NCBI GenBank assembly: GCA_025965815.1
Contig: JAOPWF010000388.1
Span: forward strand, 1 to 13,574
Source of the DNA: Mycobacterium sp.
GTDB taxonomy: Bacteria; Actinomycetota; Actinomycetes; Mycobacteriales; Mycobacteriaceae
Direction: 5' to 3'
DNA length: 13,574 nucleotides
The notes under the pieces were generated by a model. The model had not been told where the DNA came from and made no database searches. It was given only the letters and a program-made list of their open reading frames with translations. Both the position numbers and the translations under genes were made by a program. How positions within the stretch are numbered: the stretch's first letter is position 1; every line of letters begins with the position of its first letter. Positions 1 to 6,648 of the stretch are shown here, piece by piece.

Positions 1-80
1 TCGGTCATGGACGGCACCGACCCGCCGGGGCGGCGGTACCTGATGGCCACCCGAGTCCCCGGCGCGGGCAGTCCCGCCAT
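1..80 (-). CDS. GNAT-family acetyltransferase (Rv0428c-like), N-terminal fragment
   Basis: Only the first 26 codons lie in the window; the gene continues off the left edge. It starts at an ATG whose A is also the last base of the def stop codon (TGATG), so its translation is probably coupled to def. The visible residues run [11 protein letters not shown] and then I-R-Y-R-R-P-G-G-S-V-P. This resembles the N-terminal SH3-like part of the mycobacterial acetyltransferase Rv0428c, which lies directly downstream of def in M. tuberculosis. The acetyltransferase assignment rests on this short match and on recalled gene order; no catalytic GNAT motif is visible here. Confidence 0.6.
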   Translation of the reverse strand, partial: MAGLPAPGTRVAIRYRRPGGSVPSMT

Positions 81-673
81 CAGTGCCCGAACGGATCGGG
101 TCCCTCGCCCGGCGTCCAGGTCAGCCCCGGAACCCCCCAGCCGTGCGACTTGACCGCCCGCTTGCCTGCGCGTGCGTGTCGGCCGATCAACCGGTCCAGG
201 TACAGGTAGCCGTCCAGGTGTCCGGTCTCGTGTTGCAGCATCCGGGCGAACAGTCCGGTGCCCTCCAGCGCGATCGGCGTTCCGTCGGCGTCCAGTCCGG
301 TGACCCGCGCCCACGACGCCCGCCCGGTCGGGAACGACTCACCCGGCACCGACAGGCAGCCTTCGTCGTCGTCGTCCGGGTCGGGCATGGTCTCGGGCAC
401 CTCGGAGGTCTCCAGCACCGGGTTGACCACCGCCCCGCGCCGCCGGGTCGACTTCCCACGCTCGTCGGCGCAGTCGTAGACGAAGACCCGCTTTGCCACG
501 CCGATCTGATTTGCCGCCAAACCGACCCCGTAGGCGGCGTCCATCGTCTCGTAGAGATCAGCGATCAATTCGGCGATATCGTCCGGCAGCGAACCGTCCG
601 CTGCAACGGGGACGGGAGAAGTTGCGGTGCGCAGGACGGGATCTCCGACGATGCGGATAGGAACGACAGCCAT
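80..673 (-). CDS. def: Peptide deformylase
   Basis: Removes the N-formyl group from nascent proteins at the ribosome exit, ahead of methionine aminopeptidase; a cytoplasmic metalloenzyme. All three family motifs are present: [10 protein letters not shown] at residues 49-58, EGCLSVP at 104-110 with metal ligand Cys106, and QHETGHLDG at 147-155 with ligands His148 and His152 and catalytic Glu149. The ATG at 673 gives 197 residues, the length I recall for the M. tuberculosis enzyme, and begins directly with the conserved [15 protein letters not shown]. The frame is open upstream to 757, but those 28 residues do not resemble a deformylase. No clear Shine-Dalgarno precedes the ATG, and a -10-like hexamer lies 8 bases upstream, so the mRNA may be leaderless. 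The acidic run before motif 2 (PDPDDDDEG) and the basic KSTRRRG stretch near residue 74 fit the mycobacterial form of the enzyme. Confidence 0.97.
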   Translation of the reverse strand: MAVVPIRIVGDPVLRTATSPVPVAADGSLPDDIAELIADLYETMDAAYGVGLAANQIGVAKRVFVYDCADERGKSTRRRGAVVNPVLETSEVPETMPDPDDDDEGCLSVPGESFPTGRASWARVTGLDADGTPIALEGTGLFARMLQHETGHLDGYLYLDRLIGRHARAGKRAVKSHGWGVPGLTWTPGEGPDPFGH

Positions 674-681
674 GGTCGGCA

Positions 682-687
682 AGCTTA
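682..687 (-). promoter_or_regulatory. Candidate -10 element for def
   Basis: On the minus strand this reads TAAGCT, matching the mycobacterial TANNNT -10 consensus. Eight bases separate it from the def ATG, which would place transcription initiation at or next to the start codon. That agrees with the missing Shine-Dalgarno in front of def. No convincing -35 was seen, which is common for mycobacterial SigA promoters. This is inferred from sequence alone. Confidence 0.4.
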
Positions 688-688
688 A

Positions 689-715
689 GTCAGCCGACTC
701 GCGGCGTTGGCTGAC
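689..715. promoter_or_regulatory. Inverted repeat, 7-bp arms, between def and the DUF3263 gene
   Basis: GTCAGCC at 689-695 is perfectly mirrored by GGCTGAC at 709-715, with a 13-base spacer. It lies 15 bases upstream of the def start codon and abuts the candidate def -10 element. The arm spacing of about two helical turns suits a dimeric regulator on DNA. A hairpin in the divergent transcript is the alternative. No regulator is known to me for this site. Confidence 0.35.
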
Positions 716-733
716 GTCCCAACTAGCGTGCGC

Positions 734-757
734 GTGGTTGAATGTTCGCCGAACCAC
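734..757. promoter_or_regulatory. Nested inverted repeat upstream of the DUF3263 gene
   Basis: GTGGTT at 734-739 is mirrored by AACCAC at 752-757. Inside it, GTTC at 744-747 is mirrored by GAAC at 751-754; the two right arms share bases. It sits 41 bases upstream of the DUF3263 start codon, where an operator or 5' leader structure would be expected. A short hairpin in the leader RNA is equally possible. Confidence 0.3.
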
Positions 758-798
758 AGGGACGTTATTTGAGTTCTCGGAAGGGTCCAGGAAGCGAG

Positions 799-1107
799 AT
801 GGACGGCGCCATGGCGAGAGCTGAGCGATCAGGGGGGGACCCGGATCCCACAGACGGGCTGACCCGCCGCGAACACGACATCTTGGCGTTCGAGCGGCAG
901 TGGTGGAAATACGCCGGCGCCAAGGAAGAAGCCATCAAGGAACTTTTCTCGATGTCGGCGACCCGTTATTACCAGGTGCTCAACGCGCTGGTCGACCGTC
1001 CCGAGGCGCTGGCCGCCGACCCCATGCTGGTCAAGCGGTTGCGGCGGCTGCGCGCCAGCAGGCAAAAGGCGCGTGCGGCCCGACGCCTCGGCTTCGAAGT
1101 CACCTGA
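799..1107 (+). CDS. DUF3263 small helix-turn-helix-like protein (Rv0430-like)
   Basis: A 102-residue actinobacterial protein of the DUF3263 family; its function is not established. Residues 21-38 ([16 protein letters not shown]) and the following [20 protein letters not shown] (43-64) look like a compact helical, helix-turn-helix-type fold. Residues 79-97 are strongly basic ([18 protein letters not shown]), so nucleic-acid binding is plausible but inferred. The ATG at 799 is chosen because AGGAAG at 789-794 is a good ribosome binding site 4 bases upstream, and because the product then matches the recalled length of Rv0430. The frame is open further upstream to 742, but that extension would run through the inverted repeat. 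It is divergent from def and 52 bases ahead of virR, as in M. tuberculosis. Confidence 0.9.
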   Translation: MDGAMARAERSGGDPDPTDGLTRREHDILAFERQWWKYAGAKEEAIKELFSMSATRYYQVLNALVDRPEALAADPMLVKRLRRLRASRQKARAARRLGFEVT

Positions 1108-1146
1108 TCGCGGTTCGGCGTTTCGGGGTTTGCGGTCTCCCCTGGA

Positions 1147-1152
1147 TACAGT
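1147..1152 (+). promoter_or_regulatory. Candidate -10 element for a leaderless virR-sodC transcript
   Basis: TACAGT, inside GGATACAGT, matches TANNNT. Exactly 7 bases lie between it and the virR ATG, so initiation could fall on the A of the start codon. There is no Shine-Dalgarno in front of that ATG, which fits leaderless translation. A -35 is not evident. Read-through from the DUF3263 gene is an alternative source of transcription. Confidence 0.4.
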
Positions 1153-1159
1153 GGTCTCG

Positions 1160-1624
1160 ATGAACGAGCGTCTTCCCGACTCCTCCGGGCTGCCCCTGCG
1201 GGCCATGGTGATGGTCCTGTTGTTTCTGGGTGTGGTCTTTTTGCTGGTCGGGTTTCAGGCGATGGGCTCGAGCGGCGGCTCCGATGACAACGCGTCGAGC
1301 ACGGTTTCTACCAGCATGACGACGTCGCAGGCGCCGCCGGCACCCGCCCCGGCAAAGGCGGACGTCCGGGTTTACAACATCTCGTCGGGTGAGGGCGTCG
1401 CGGCAGGCACCGCGGGCCGACTCAAAGCAGCCGGCTGGAACGTCACCGAGACCGGCAACCTCACCCTCGACGGGGTTACCGCCACCACCGTCTACTTCAG
1501 CGACGCCCCGGGCGAGCGACAGGCCGCCGACGAGGTGGGCAATCTGCTGCAGGCGCCGGTGGAGCCGCGAGTGCCCGCCGTGGCCGACCAGCCACCGGGC
1601 GTGATCGTTGTCGTCACGGGATAG
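1160..1624 (+). CDS. virR: VirR-like membrane-anchored LytR_C-domain protein (Rv0431-like)
   Basis: The 154-residue product has a short cytoplasmic N-terminus, one transmembrane helix at about residues 13-36 (LPLRAMVMVLLFLGVVFLLVG), a Ser/Thr/Pro-rich linker (about 37-66), and an extracytoplasmic LytR_C domain from about 67 (DVRVYNISSGEGVA) to the C-terminus (PPGVIVVVTG). In M. tuberculosis, Rv0431/VirR controls membrane-vesicle release and has been linked to LCP-type cell-wall ligases; extending that role here is by homology and gene order. The product is about ten residues shorter than the recalled M. tuberculosis protein, mostly in the linker. The ATG at 1160 is chosen because it starts just before the membrane helix and is preceded by a -10 hexamer; the longer frame from 1073 overlaps the DUF3263 gene. 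sodC begins 9 bases after its stop. Confidence 0.88.
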   Translation: MNERLPDSSGLPLRAMVMVLLFLGVVFLLVGFQAMGSSGGSDDNASSTVSTSMTTSQAPPAPAPAKADVRVYNISSGEGVAAGTAGRLKAAGWNVTETGNLTLDGVTATTVYFSDAPGERQAADEVGNLLQAPVEPRVPAVADQPPGVIVVVTG

Positions 1625-1633
1625 GCTCAGGGC

Positions 1634-2347
1634 ATGCCGCTCTCTCACCCGATTTGGATGCCGATCCGGCCTATAGTCGCCGCCGCCGTGCTCACCCTTC
1701 CCGTCGGAGTGCTGAGCGCCTGCTCGCCTAACGAGCCCGTCGCCACGACGCCGGGCACCACGCCGTCCGTCTGGACCGGATCGTCGTCGCCGTCATCGGC
1801 CGGAGGCGCACAGCAGAGCGGTCCCGCGGGCGACAAACTCGTCGCGCAACTCAAACTCGCCGACGGCACCCCGGTGGCGACGGCCACCTTCGACTTCACC
1901 GGCGGCTACGCCACCATCACGGTGCAGACCATCGAATCGGGCAAGCTGGCCCCAGGCTTCCACGGCATGCACGTCCACGCGGTGGGCAAGTGCGAGGCCA
2001 ATTCGGTCGCACCGACCGGCGGTGCGCCCGGCGACTTCAACTCCGCCGGAGGCCATTTCCAGGTGCCGGGTCACGCCGATCACCCCGCCAGCGGCGACCT
2101 GACGTCGCTGGAGGTGCGTCAGGACGGGTCGGCGCAGTTGGTGACCACCACCGACGCGTTCACCGCCCAGGATCTTGAAGCAGGCGCCAAGACGGCGATC
2201 ATCATCCACGAGAAGCCGGACAACTTCGCCAACATCCCGCCGGAGCGCTACACCCAGATCAACGGTGCGCCACCGCCCGACGAGATCACCTTGTCCACCG
2301 GCGACGCCGGAAAGCGGGTCGCCTGCGGTGTCATCGGCGCCCAGTAA
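1634..2347 (+). CDS. sodC: Lipoprotein Cu superoxide dismutase
   Basis: Dismutates superoxide outside the cytoplasmic membrane and protects the envelope from oxidative attack. The 237-residue product has a lipoprotein signal peptide with the lipobox LSAC (lipidated Cys30), a Pro/Ser/Gly-rich linker to about residue 65, then the SOD domain. Copper ligands are visible: His113 and His115 (GMHVH), His141 (AGGH) and His192 (IIIHEK). Cys120 and Cys231 would form the structural disulfide, and Arg228 (GKRVACGV) is the conserved active-site arginine. The zinc site is incomplete: Asp155 is present, but the histidine normally three residues before it is Ala152, as in the zinc-less M. tuberculosis enzyme. 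The start is either the ATG at 1634 (used here) or the ATG at 1658 (Met9), which gives a shorter signal peptide; the sequence does not decide. It overlaps the ybdK start by 20 bases. Confidence 0.96.
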   Translation: MPLSHPIWMPIRPIVAAAVLTLPVGVLSACSPNEPVATTPGTTPSVWTGSSSPSSAGGAQQSGPAGDKLVAQLKLADGTPVATATFDFTGGYATITVQTIESGKLAPGFHGMHVHAVGKCEANSVAPTGGAPGDFNSAGGHFQVPGHADHPASGDLTSLEVRQDGSAQLVTTTDAFTAQDLEAGAKTAIIIHEKPDNFANIPPERYTQINGAPPPDEITLSTGDAGKRVACGVIGAQ

Positions 2348-3470
2348 GGCACCGGCCGGCACCCGGATCGATTTCGCCGGATCGCCGCGACCGACGGTCG
2401 GGGTGGAGTGGGAGTTCGCGCTCGTCGACGCCGAGACGCGGGACCTGAGCAACGAAGCCGCCGCGGTGATCGCCGAGATCGGTGAGAACCCGCGCGTGCA
2501 CAAGGAACTGCTGCGCAACACCGTTGAAGTCGTCACCGGGATCTGCGACACCACCGCGCAGGCGATGGAAGACCTGCGCTCGACGTTGGTCCCCGCGCGA
2601 AAGATCGTCCGCGACCGCGGCATGGAGTTGTTCTGCGCAGGCACCCATCCGTTCGCGCAGTGGTCAGCGCAGAAGCTGACCGATGCGCCGCGCTACGCCG
2701 AGCTGATCAAGCGCACGCAGTGGTGGGGCCGCCAGATGCTGATCTGGGGTGTACACGTACACGTCGGGGTGTCCTCCGCGCACAAGGTGATGCCCATCAT
2801 CTCGTCGCTGCTCAACCAGTACCCGCACCTGCTCGCCCTGTCGGCGTCCTCACCCTTCTGGGGTGGTCAGGACACCGGCTACGCCAGCAACCGCGCAATG
2901 ATGTTCCAGCAGCTGCCGACGGCGGGCCTGCCGTTCCAATTCCAGACCTGGCGCCAGTTCGAGCGGTTCGTGCGCGACCAGAAGAAGACCGGGATCATCG
3001 ACCAGATCAACGAGATCCGTTGGGACATCAGGCCGTCGCCTCATCTCGGCACGGTGGAAGTCCGGGTCTTCGACGGGGTGTCGAATCTGCGCGAACTCGG
3101 CTCGCTGGTGGCCCTGACGCACTGCCTGATCGTCGACCTGGACCGCAGACTGGATGCGGGTGAGACGCTGCCGTCGATGCCGCCGTGGCATGTGCAGGAG
3201 AACAAGTGGCGCGCCGCCCGCTACGGGCTGGACGCGGTGATCATTCTGGACGCCGACAGCAACGAGCGGCTGGTCACCGAGGATCTCGATGACCTACTCG
3301 ACCGGCTGGAGCCGGTCGCCGAGTCGCTGCACTGCAGAGACGAACTGGCGGGCGTGTCCGACATCGTCCGATCGGGCGCGTCCTATCAGCGCCAGCGGCG
3401 GGTGGCCGAGGAACACGACGGCGATCTGCGTGCGGTGGTCGATGCGCTCGTCGGTGAACTGGACATCTGA
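2328..3470 (+). CDS. ybdK: YbdK-type carboxylate-amine ligase, glutamate-cysteine ligase family 2 (Rv0433-like)
   Basis: ATP-dependent ligase of the GCS2 family; E. coli YbdK has weak gamma-glutamylcysteine synthetase activity, and the physiological substrate in mycobacteria is unknown. Family motifs are clear from the 380-residue product: [10 protein letters not shown] at 25-34, [12 protein letters not shown] at 102-113, [10 protein letters not shown] at 139-148, [16 protein letters not shown] at 185-200, and [19 protein letters not shown] at 231-249. The GTG at 2328 is chosen: it puts about 12 residues before the conserved [10 protein letters not shown] block and gives close to the recalled 376 residues of Rv0433. 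The next start-like codon is inside GVEWEF and would destroy the active site. The start lies inside the end of sodC (20-base overlap), suggesting translational coupling. True glutathione synthesis is unlikely, since mycobacteria use mycothiol. Confidence 0.93.
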   Translation: MSSAPSKAPAGTRIDFAGSPRPTVGVEWEFALVDAETRDLSNEAAAVIAEIGENPRVHKELLRNTVEVVTGICDTTAQAMEDLRSTLVPARKIVRDRGMELFCAGTHPFAQWSAQKLTDAPRYAELIKRTQWWGRQMLIWGVHVHVGVSSAHKVMPIISSLLNQYPHLLALSASSPFWGGQDTGYASNRAMMFQQLPTAGLPFQFQTWRQFERFVRDQKKTGIIDQINEIRWDIRPSPHLGTVEVRVFDGVSNLRELGSLVALTHCLIVDLDRRLDAGETLPSMPPWHVQENKWRAARYGLDAVIILDADSNERLVTEDLDDLLDRLEPVAESLHCRDELAGVSDIVRSGASYQRQRRVAEEHDGDLRAVVDALVGELDI

Positions 3471-3472
3471 CA

Positions 3473-4120
3473 ATGACCGATAGCTCCGTCACGCCGATGT
3501 TCCCGCTCGAGTCGGCGCTGCTGCCAGGGGAAGAGCTGCCGCTGCGGATCTTCGAGCCGCGTTACTCCGCGCTGGTCGGCGACTGCCTGGACAGCGAAAG
3601 CCAGTCCTTCGGTGTGGTGTTGATCGCGGCCGGTCGCGAGGTCGGCGGCGGAGACGCGCGCTTCGATATCGGTGTGCTGGCCCGTATCGTCGAACACCGC
3701 GACTTCGGCGAGGGCCGCTACGCGCTGCGATGTGAACTGCTGGACCGCATCCGGATCCTGCAGTGGCTCGATGACGATCCGTATCCCCGCGCCAGCGTCG
3801 AACCGTGGCCGGACCAACCGGGTGAGGCCGTCACCGGTGACCGGATCGGCGATGTCGAGGACCGGATCATGGCCGTGTTCGAGCGCATCGCCACCGCCCG
3901 CGGCGCGCAGTTGCCGTCGCGCTACGAGCTGCTTGGCGACCCGGAACCGGGCGAGGACGCCGGAACCCGCCTGTACTCGTTGGCATCCCGGGTCCCGATG
4001 GGTCAGGCCGACCGGTACTCGGTGCTGTCGGCGCCGACCGCGGCGGCACGGCTCACCGCGCTCAGCGAGGCCGTCGACACCGTCAGTGCGATGGTCGACT
4101 TCCAGCTGTCCGGGGACTAA
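3473..4120 (+). CDS. Stand-alone LON substrate-binding-domain protein (Rv0434-like)
   Basis: The 215-residue product has the family signature near the N-terminus (PMFPLESALLPGEELPLRIF, residues 8-27, followed by EPRY at 28-31) and the downstream GVVLIA and FDIGVLARIV strands of the LON N-terminal fold. No AAA ATPase or serine-lysine protease domain follows, so it is not a Lon protease; such stand-alone proteins may present substrates or bind partners, but none is known here. The C-terminal part from about 125 is helical, as in other LON-N proteins. The ATG at 3473 lies 2 bases after the ybdK stop, making this the last gene of the virR-sodC-ybdK block. Its stop codon overlaps the stop codon of the convergent methyltransferase gene, leaving no room for an ordinary terminator. 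Confidence 0.9.
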   Translation: MTDSSVTPMFPLESALLPGEELPLRIFEPRYSALVGDCLDSESQSFGVVLIAAGREVGGGDARFDIGVLARIVEHRDFGEGRYALRCELLDRIRILQWLDDDPYPRASVEPWPDQPGEAVTGDRIGDVEDRIMAVFERIATARGAQLPSRYELLGDPEPGEDAGTRLYSLASRVPMGQADRYSVLSAPTAAARLTALSEAVDTVSAMVDFQLSGD

Positions 4121-5058
4121 CGCGTCCGCCGGCCCTCGACGAACACGGTCTCCAGGCTGGCGTCCGCAAGGCCGGTGGGCACGTTGCGGTTGTAGCGGGT
4201 CATCAGATCCTGCGCCTCGACCGCCGTCGCGTCCCAGTGGTGATCGCGCAGCCAGTCGGTGACGTCGGCGTGTTCCTCCATGAAGAAGAGCTGCTCGGTG
4301 TCGGGCAGTTCCTCCTTACCTGCCTTCGCCGCCACCTCCCGCACCTGCTGCATCAAGGCCCGTCGGCGAGCCACGTGCTCCTGGTCGAAGAACTTGGGGC
4401 CGAACGCCTCGACGGCAACGCGGCTGTCCGGTGCGCTGAGGTCCTGAATACGGGCGAACAGCAGATCCTGACCTTCGCCCGGCAGATAGGGCAGCAGCCC
4501 TTCCGCGGACCACGCGGTAGGCTTGGATGAATCAAAACCCTTCTCGCGCAACGCCTTCGGCCAGTCCTGACGCAGATCTAGCGGGACGGCGACGTAACCG
4601 ACGGACGCCTCGACACGGTGCGAGCGCAGGGTGTCCGCCTTGAACTGCAGCACCTTGGGCTGGTCGATCTCGTAGACGACGGTGCCCGACACCCACGGCA
4701 GCCGCCAGGCGCGGGCATCCAGCCCGGCGGCCAGGATCACCGCCTGCTGAATGCCCGCAGCTCCCGCGGCGACGAAGAACTCGTCGAAATACTTTGTGCG
4801 CGAGGCGGTGTAGCCCGACATCGCCTGAATGCACTGAGCCATGGACGGATCCGCCTGTTTCAGCTGACCGAGCATCTCCTCGTCGTACGGTGCGACCCAG
4901 CCTCGCGCGGTTGCAGCGTCGAGGAATAGCTGAGCGTAGGGATCGGTGAACAGCGGGCAGCCCGAGGCGGCTTCACCGGCCCGCGCCATGGCGACACCCA
5001 GTGCCGTCGCACCGACGCCGTCGGTGATATCCCACGTGTCGTCGTCAGTTCTGGCCAT
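4117..5058 (-). CDS. SAM-dependent methyltransferase, TIGR00027/LCMT-like family (paralog 1)
   Basis: The 313-residue product belongs to the mycobacterial family of putative SAM-dependent methyltransferases related to leucine carboxyl methyltransferase (M. tuberculosis Rv0725c and Rv0731c, M. leprae ML2640). Acceptor substrates of this family are unknown to me. Visible motifs: the [12 protein letters not shown] start, GYTASRT at 82-88, the SAM-binding loop [14 protein letters not shown] at 107-120, [12 protein letters not shown] at 129-140 whose Glu/Asp should contact the ribose, DLRQDWP at 161-167, and [10 protein letters not shown] at 183-192. It is about 60% identical by eye to the gene just upstream over the first 220 residues, without gaps, so the pair is a tandem duplication. 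It begins 12 bases after that gene's stop and is the last gene of the leftward mnh run. A weak GCGGCGG ribosome site precedes it. Family assignment is secure; function is not. Confidence 0.9.
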   Translation of the reverse strand: MARTDDDTWDITDGVGATALGVAMARAGEAASGCPLFTDPYAQLFLDAATARGWVAPYDEEMLGQLKQADPSMAQCIQAMSGYTASRTKYFDEFFVAAGAAGIQQAVILAAGLDARAWRLPWVSGTVVYEIDQPKVLQFKADTLRSHRVEASVGYVAVPLDLRQDWPKALREKGFDSSKPTAWSAEGLLPYLPGEGQDLLFARIQDLSAPDSRVAVEAFGPKFFDQEHVARRRALMQQVREVAAKAGKEELPDTEQLFFMEEHADVTDWLRDHHWDATAVEAQDLMTRYNRNVPTGLADASLETVFVEGRRTR

Positions 5059-5070
5059 TGCCGCCGCTGC

Positions 5071-6009
5071 TTACTTGCGGATGCCCGTGACGAACACGCT
5101 CTGCGGTATGTCGTCGTCCAGGCCGGGAGGCGGCGTTCGGTCATTGCCGGCCATCAGGTCGTCCGCCGTCACGCCGCTCACGTCCCAGCCGTGCGCGCGG
5201 AGCCAGTCGATGACCTCGGTCCGTACCTCTTCGTAGAGCAGGTTGCGGATCTCGGGTATGTCCGACCGGCCGAGCTTGACTGCGGCCGCACGGTACCGTT
5301 CGTATTGTTCCTCGCGCCGCGCGAAGCTGTCCGCGCTGAAGAACTCGTTGCTGAACGCCTCCACCGCGACCCTGCTGCCTGGGGCGCTGAGCCACTGAAT
5401 ACGTTCGAAGAGCACCTCCTGCGCGCTCGCGGTCAGGTAGGGCAACAGGCCCTCCGCCGACCATGCGGTCGGGGTAGAAGGCTCAAAGCCCGCTTCCACC
5501 AGTGCTTTCGGCCAGTCCTGACGCAGATCGATCGGGACACCGACATGGGTGGCGATGGGGGCGGCACCGGCCGACTCCAGCGTCGAGGTCTTGAAATCGA
5601 GCACCTTCGGCTGATCGATCTCGTAAACCACGCAACCCGCCGGCCAGTCCAACCGCCACGCGCGCGCGTCGAGACCGGCCGCCAGGATGACGGCCTGGTG
5701 AACGCCGTCGGCGGCCGAAGCCATGAAGAACTCGTCGAAAAACAGAGTGCGGGAGGCCGTGTAGCCCATCATCGCCTGCATTCGCTCGCGAAACCGCGGG
5801 TCGACTTCGGCGAATTCGGCGGGCATTTCGTCCTTGAGATAGACGCTCCACAGGCCGTCGCCCGCAGCTTCGAGGAACAGCTTCGCAAAGGGGTCCTTGA
5901 TGAGCGGGTTGTCGCTCTCGGTCTCCGCGGCGCGTCCCGCGGCGACGCCGAGCGCGGTAGCGCCGACGCTTTCGGTGATGTCCCACGTGTCATCGTCAGT
6001 TCTGGCCAT
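5071..6009 (-). CDS. SAM-dependent methyltransferase, TIGR00027/LCMT-like family (paralog 2)
   Basis: The 312-residue product is of the same family as its downstream neighbour. It shares the [12 protein letters not shown] start, GYTASRT (82-88), [14 protein letters not shown] (107-120), [12 protein letters not shown] (129-140), [10 protein letters not shown] (161-170) and [12 protein letters not shown] (181-192). After about residue 220 the two proteins diverge strongly, so they may act on different acceptors. The ATG at 6009 is chosen over the in-frame GTG at 6024, because AAGGG lies 7 bases upstream and the product then aligns with paralog 1 from residue 1. The start lies inside the end of mnhG (14-base overlap), so expression is probably coupled to the antiporter operon. 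No link between this family and Mrp antiporters is known to me. Confidence 0.9.
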   Translation of the reverse strand: MARTDDDTWDITESVGATALGVAAGRAAETESDNPLIKDPFAKLFLEAAGDGLWSVYLKDEMPAEFAEVDPRFRERMQAMMGYTASRTLFFDEFFMASAADGVHQAVILAAGLDARAWRLDWPAGCVVYEIDQPKVLDFKTSTLESAGAAPIATHVGVPIDLRQDWPKALVEAGFEPSTPTAWSAEGLLPYLTASAQEVLFERIQWLSAPGSRVAVEAFSNEFFSADSFARREEQYERYRAAAVKLGRSDIPEIRNLLYEEVRTEVIDWLRAHGWDVSGVTADDLMAGNDRTPPPGLDDDIPQSVFVTGIRK

Positions 6010-6364
6010 TGGGTATCCCTTCACTGGGCGCTTCGCGCATCTCGTCTCTGGTCAGCAGATCGTCGCGGATGTTTTGTTCGCGGTAGGCGAGCTGCCCGAC
6101 CCGGTTCGCGACGACCGGGGCGGTGATGAGGGTGAACATGGCCGTCAGGATGAGCATCCCGACATCTATATTGCCCCTCAATCGGATTGCGGCGCCGATC
6201 AGCACCAGGACCAGCCCCAGGACCTGCGGTTTGGTCGCCGAGTGCATGCGCGAGAGGGTGTCCGGGAAGCGCACCACGCCGATCGCGGCGGTGAGCGCCA
6301 GCGTCGAGCCACCGAGCACCAGCACCCCCGAGACGATGTCCAACACGCCGGGCAGTCCAGTCAT
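5996..6364 (-). CDS. mnhG: Mrp antiporter subunit G
   Basis: Small membrane subunit of the Mrp/Mnh Na+(K+)/H+ antiporter complex in the cytoplasmic membrane. The 122-residue product has three predicted membrane helices (about 5-30, 46-61 and 66-90) and the family signature [22 protein letters not shown], split here as residues 29-40 and 41-50. The ATG at 6364 overlaps the mnhF stop as ATGA, the same junction used elsewhere in the operon; the longer open frame to 6517 is antisense-free coding space of mnhF and is not used. The hydrophilic tail after residue 91 ([20 protein letters not shown]) is somewhat long, and its codons carry the ribosome site and start of the next gene. Confidence 0.95.
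   Translation of the reverse strand: MTGLPGVLDIVSGVLVLGGSTLALTAAIGVVRFPDTLSRMHSATKPQVLGLVLVLIGAAIRLRGNIDVGMLILTAMFTLITAPVVANRVGQLAYREQNIRDDLLTRDEMREAPSEGIPNGQN
6017..6021 (-). promoter_or_regulatory. Ribosome binding site of methyltransferase paralog 2, inside mnhG
   Basis: On the minus strand this reads AAGGG, 7 bases before the ATG at 6009 and entirely within the last codons of mnhG. It decides the start between that ATG and the GTG at 6024, which the site would itself overlap. It implies the two stop-start events happen on one mRNA. Confidence 0.6.
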
Positions 6365-6648
6365 CCCAGGCTCCTGTCGCTGCGGTCCGGCTCGCTGTCG
6401 GGCACCCGGAAGCGGGCCACACTCACCGATCCGACGAAGCTGATCAACGACAACGCGGCCAGGCTGGAGGTGACCGTGGAATCCAGGCTGAAGGCCGCCC
6501 ACGTTCCGATCCCACACATCGTCACCGCGACCATGGTGTCCAGCGCGACCAGCCGGTCCAGCGTGCTCGGCCCCGCCAGGATGCGGAACATCGTGATCGT
6601 GGCGGCGGCAGTGAGCATTACGGCCGCAATGACCCAGACGGTGCTCAT
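6361..6648 (-). CDS. mnhF: Mrp antiporter subunit F
   Basis: A 95-residue membrane subunit of the antiporter with three predicted helices (about 3-22, 36-54 and 59-77) and the MnhF signature RILAGPSTLDRLVALD at 22-37. The ATG at 6648 is chosen because it begins just before the first helix and overlaps the stop of a 12-codon reading frame as ATGA. It is separated from mnhE by 31 bases, the only true gap between antiporter genes, and that gap was made by a short sequence repeat. The stop overlaps the mnhG start by 4 bases. MnhF proteins are needed for assembly of the whole complex; no catalytic residue is assigned to it. Confidence 0.95.
   Translation of the reverse strand: MSTVWVIAAVMLTAAATITMFRILAGPSTLDRLVALDTMVAVTMCGIGTWAAFSLDSTVTSSLAALSLISFVGSVSVARFRVPDSEPDRSDRSLG

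Noticed and set aside
674..757. N-terminal extension of def to the start at 757
   Set aside because: The extra 28 residues do not resemble deformylases, would run through both inverted repeats, and the 197-residue form matches the known family length.
4117..6009. Tandem methyltransferases as DNA restriction-modification enzymes
   Set aside because: Motifs are those of the LCMT-like small-molecule or protein methyltransferases; there is no DPPY or target-recognition domain and no nuclease nearby.
6010..6024. GTG at 6024 as the start of methyltransferase paralog 2
   Set aside because: The ATG at 6009 has an AAGGG ribosome site 7 bases upstream and aligns exactly with the N-terminus of paralog 1.
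5191..6126. Plus-strand open frame of 311 codons opposite methyltransferase paralog 2
   Set aside because: Entirely antisense to a clear methyltransferase gene; the same kind of shadow occurs opposite paralog 1 because the two are duplicates.
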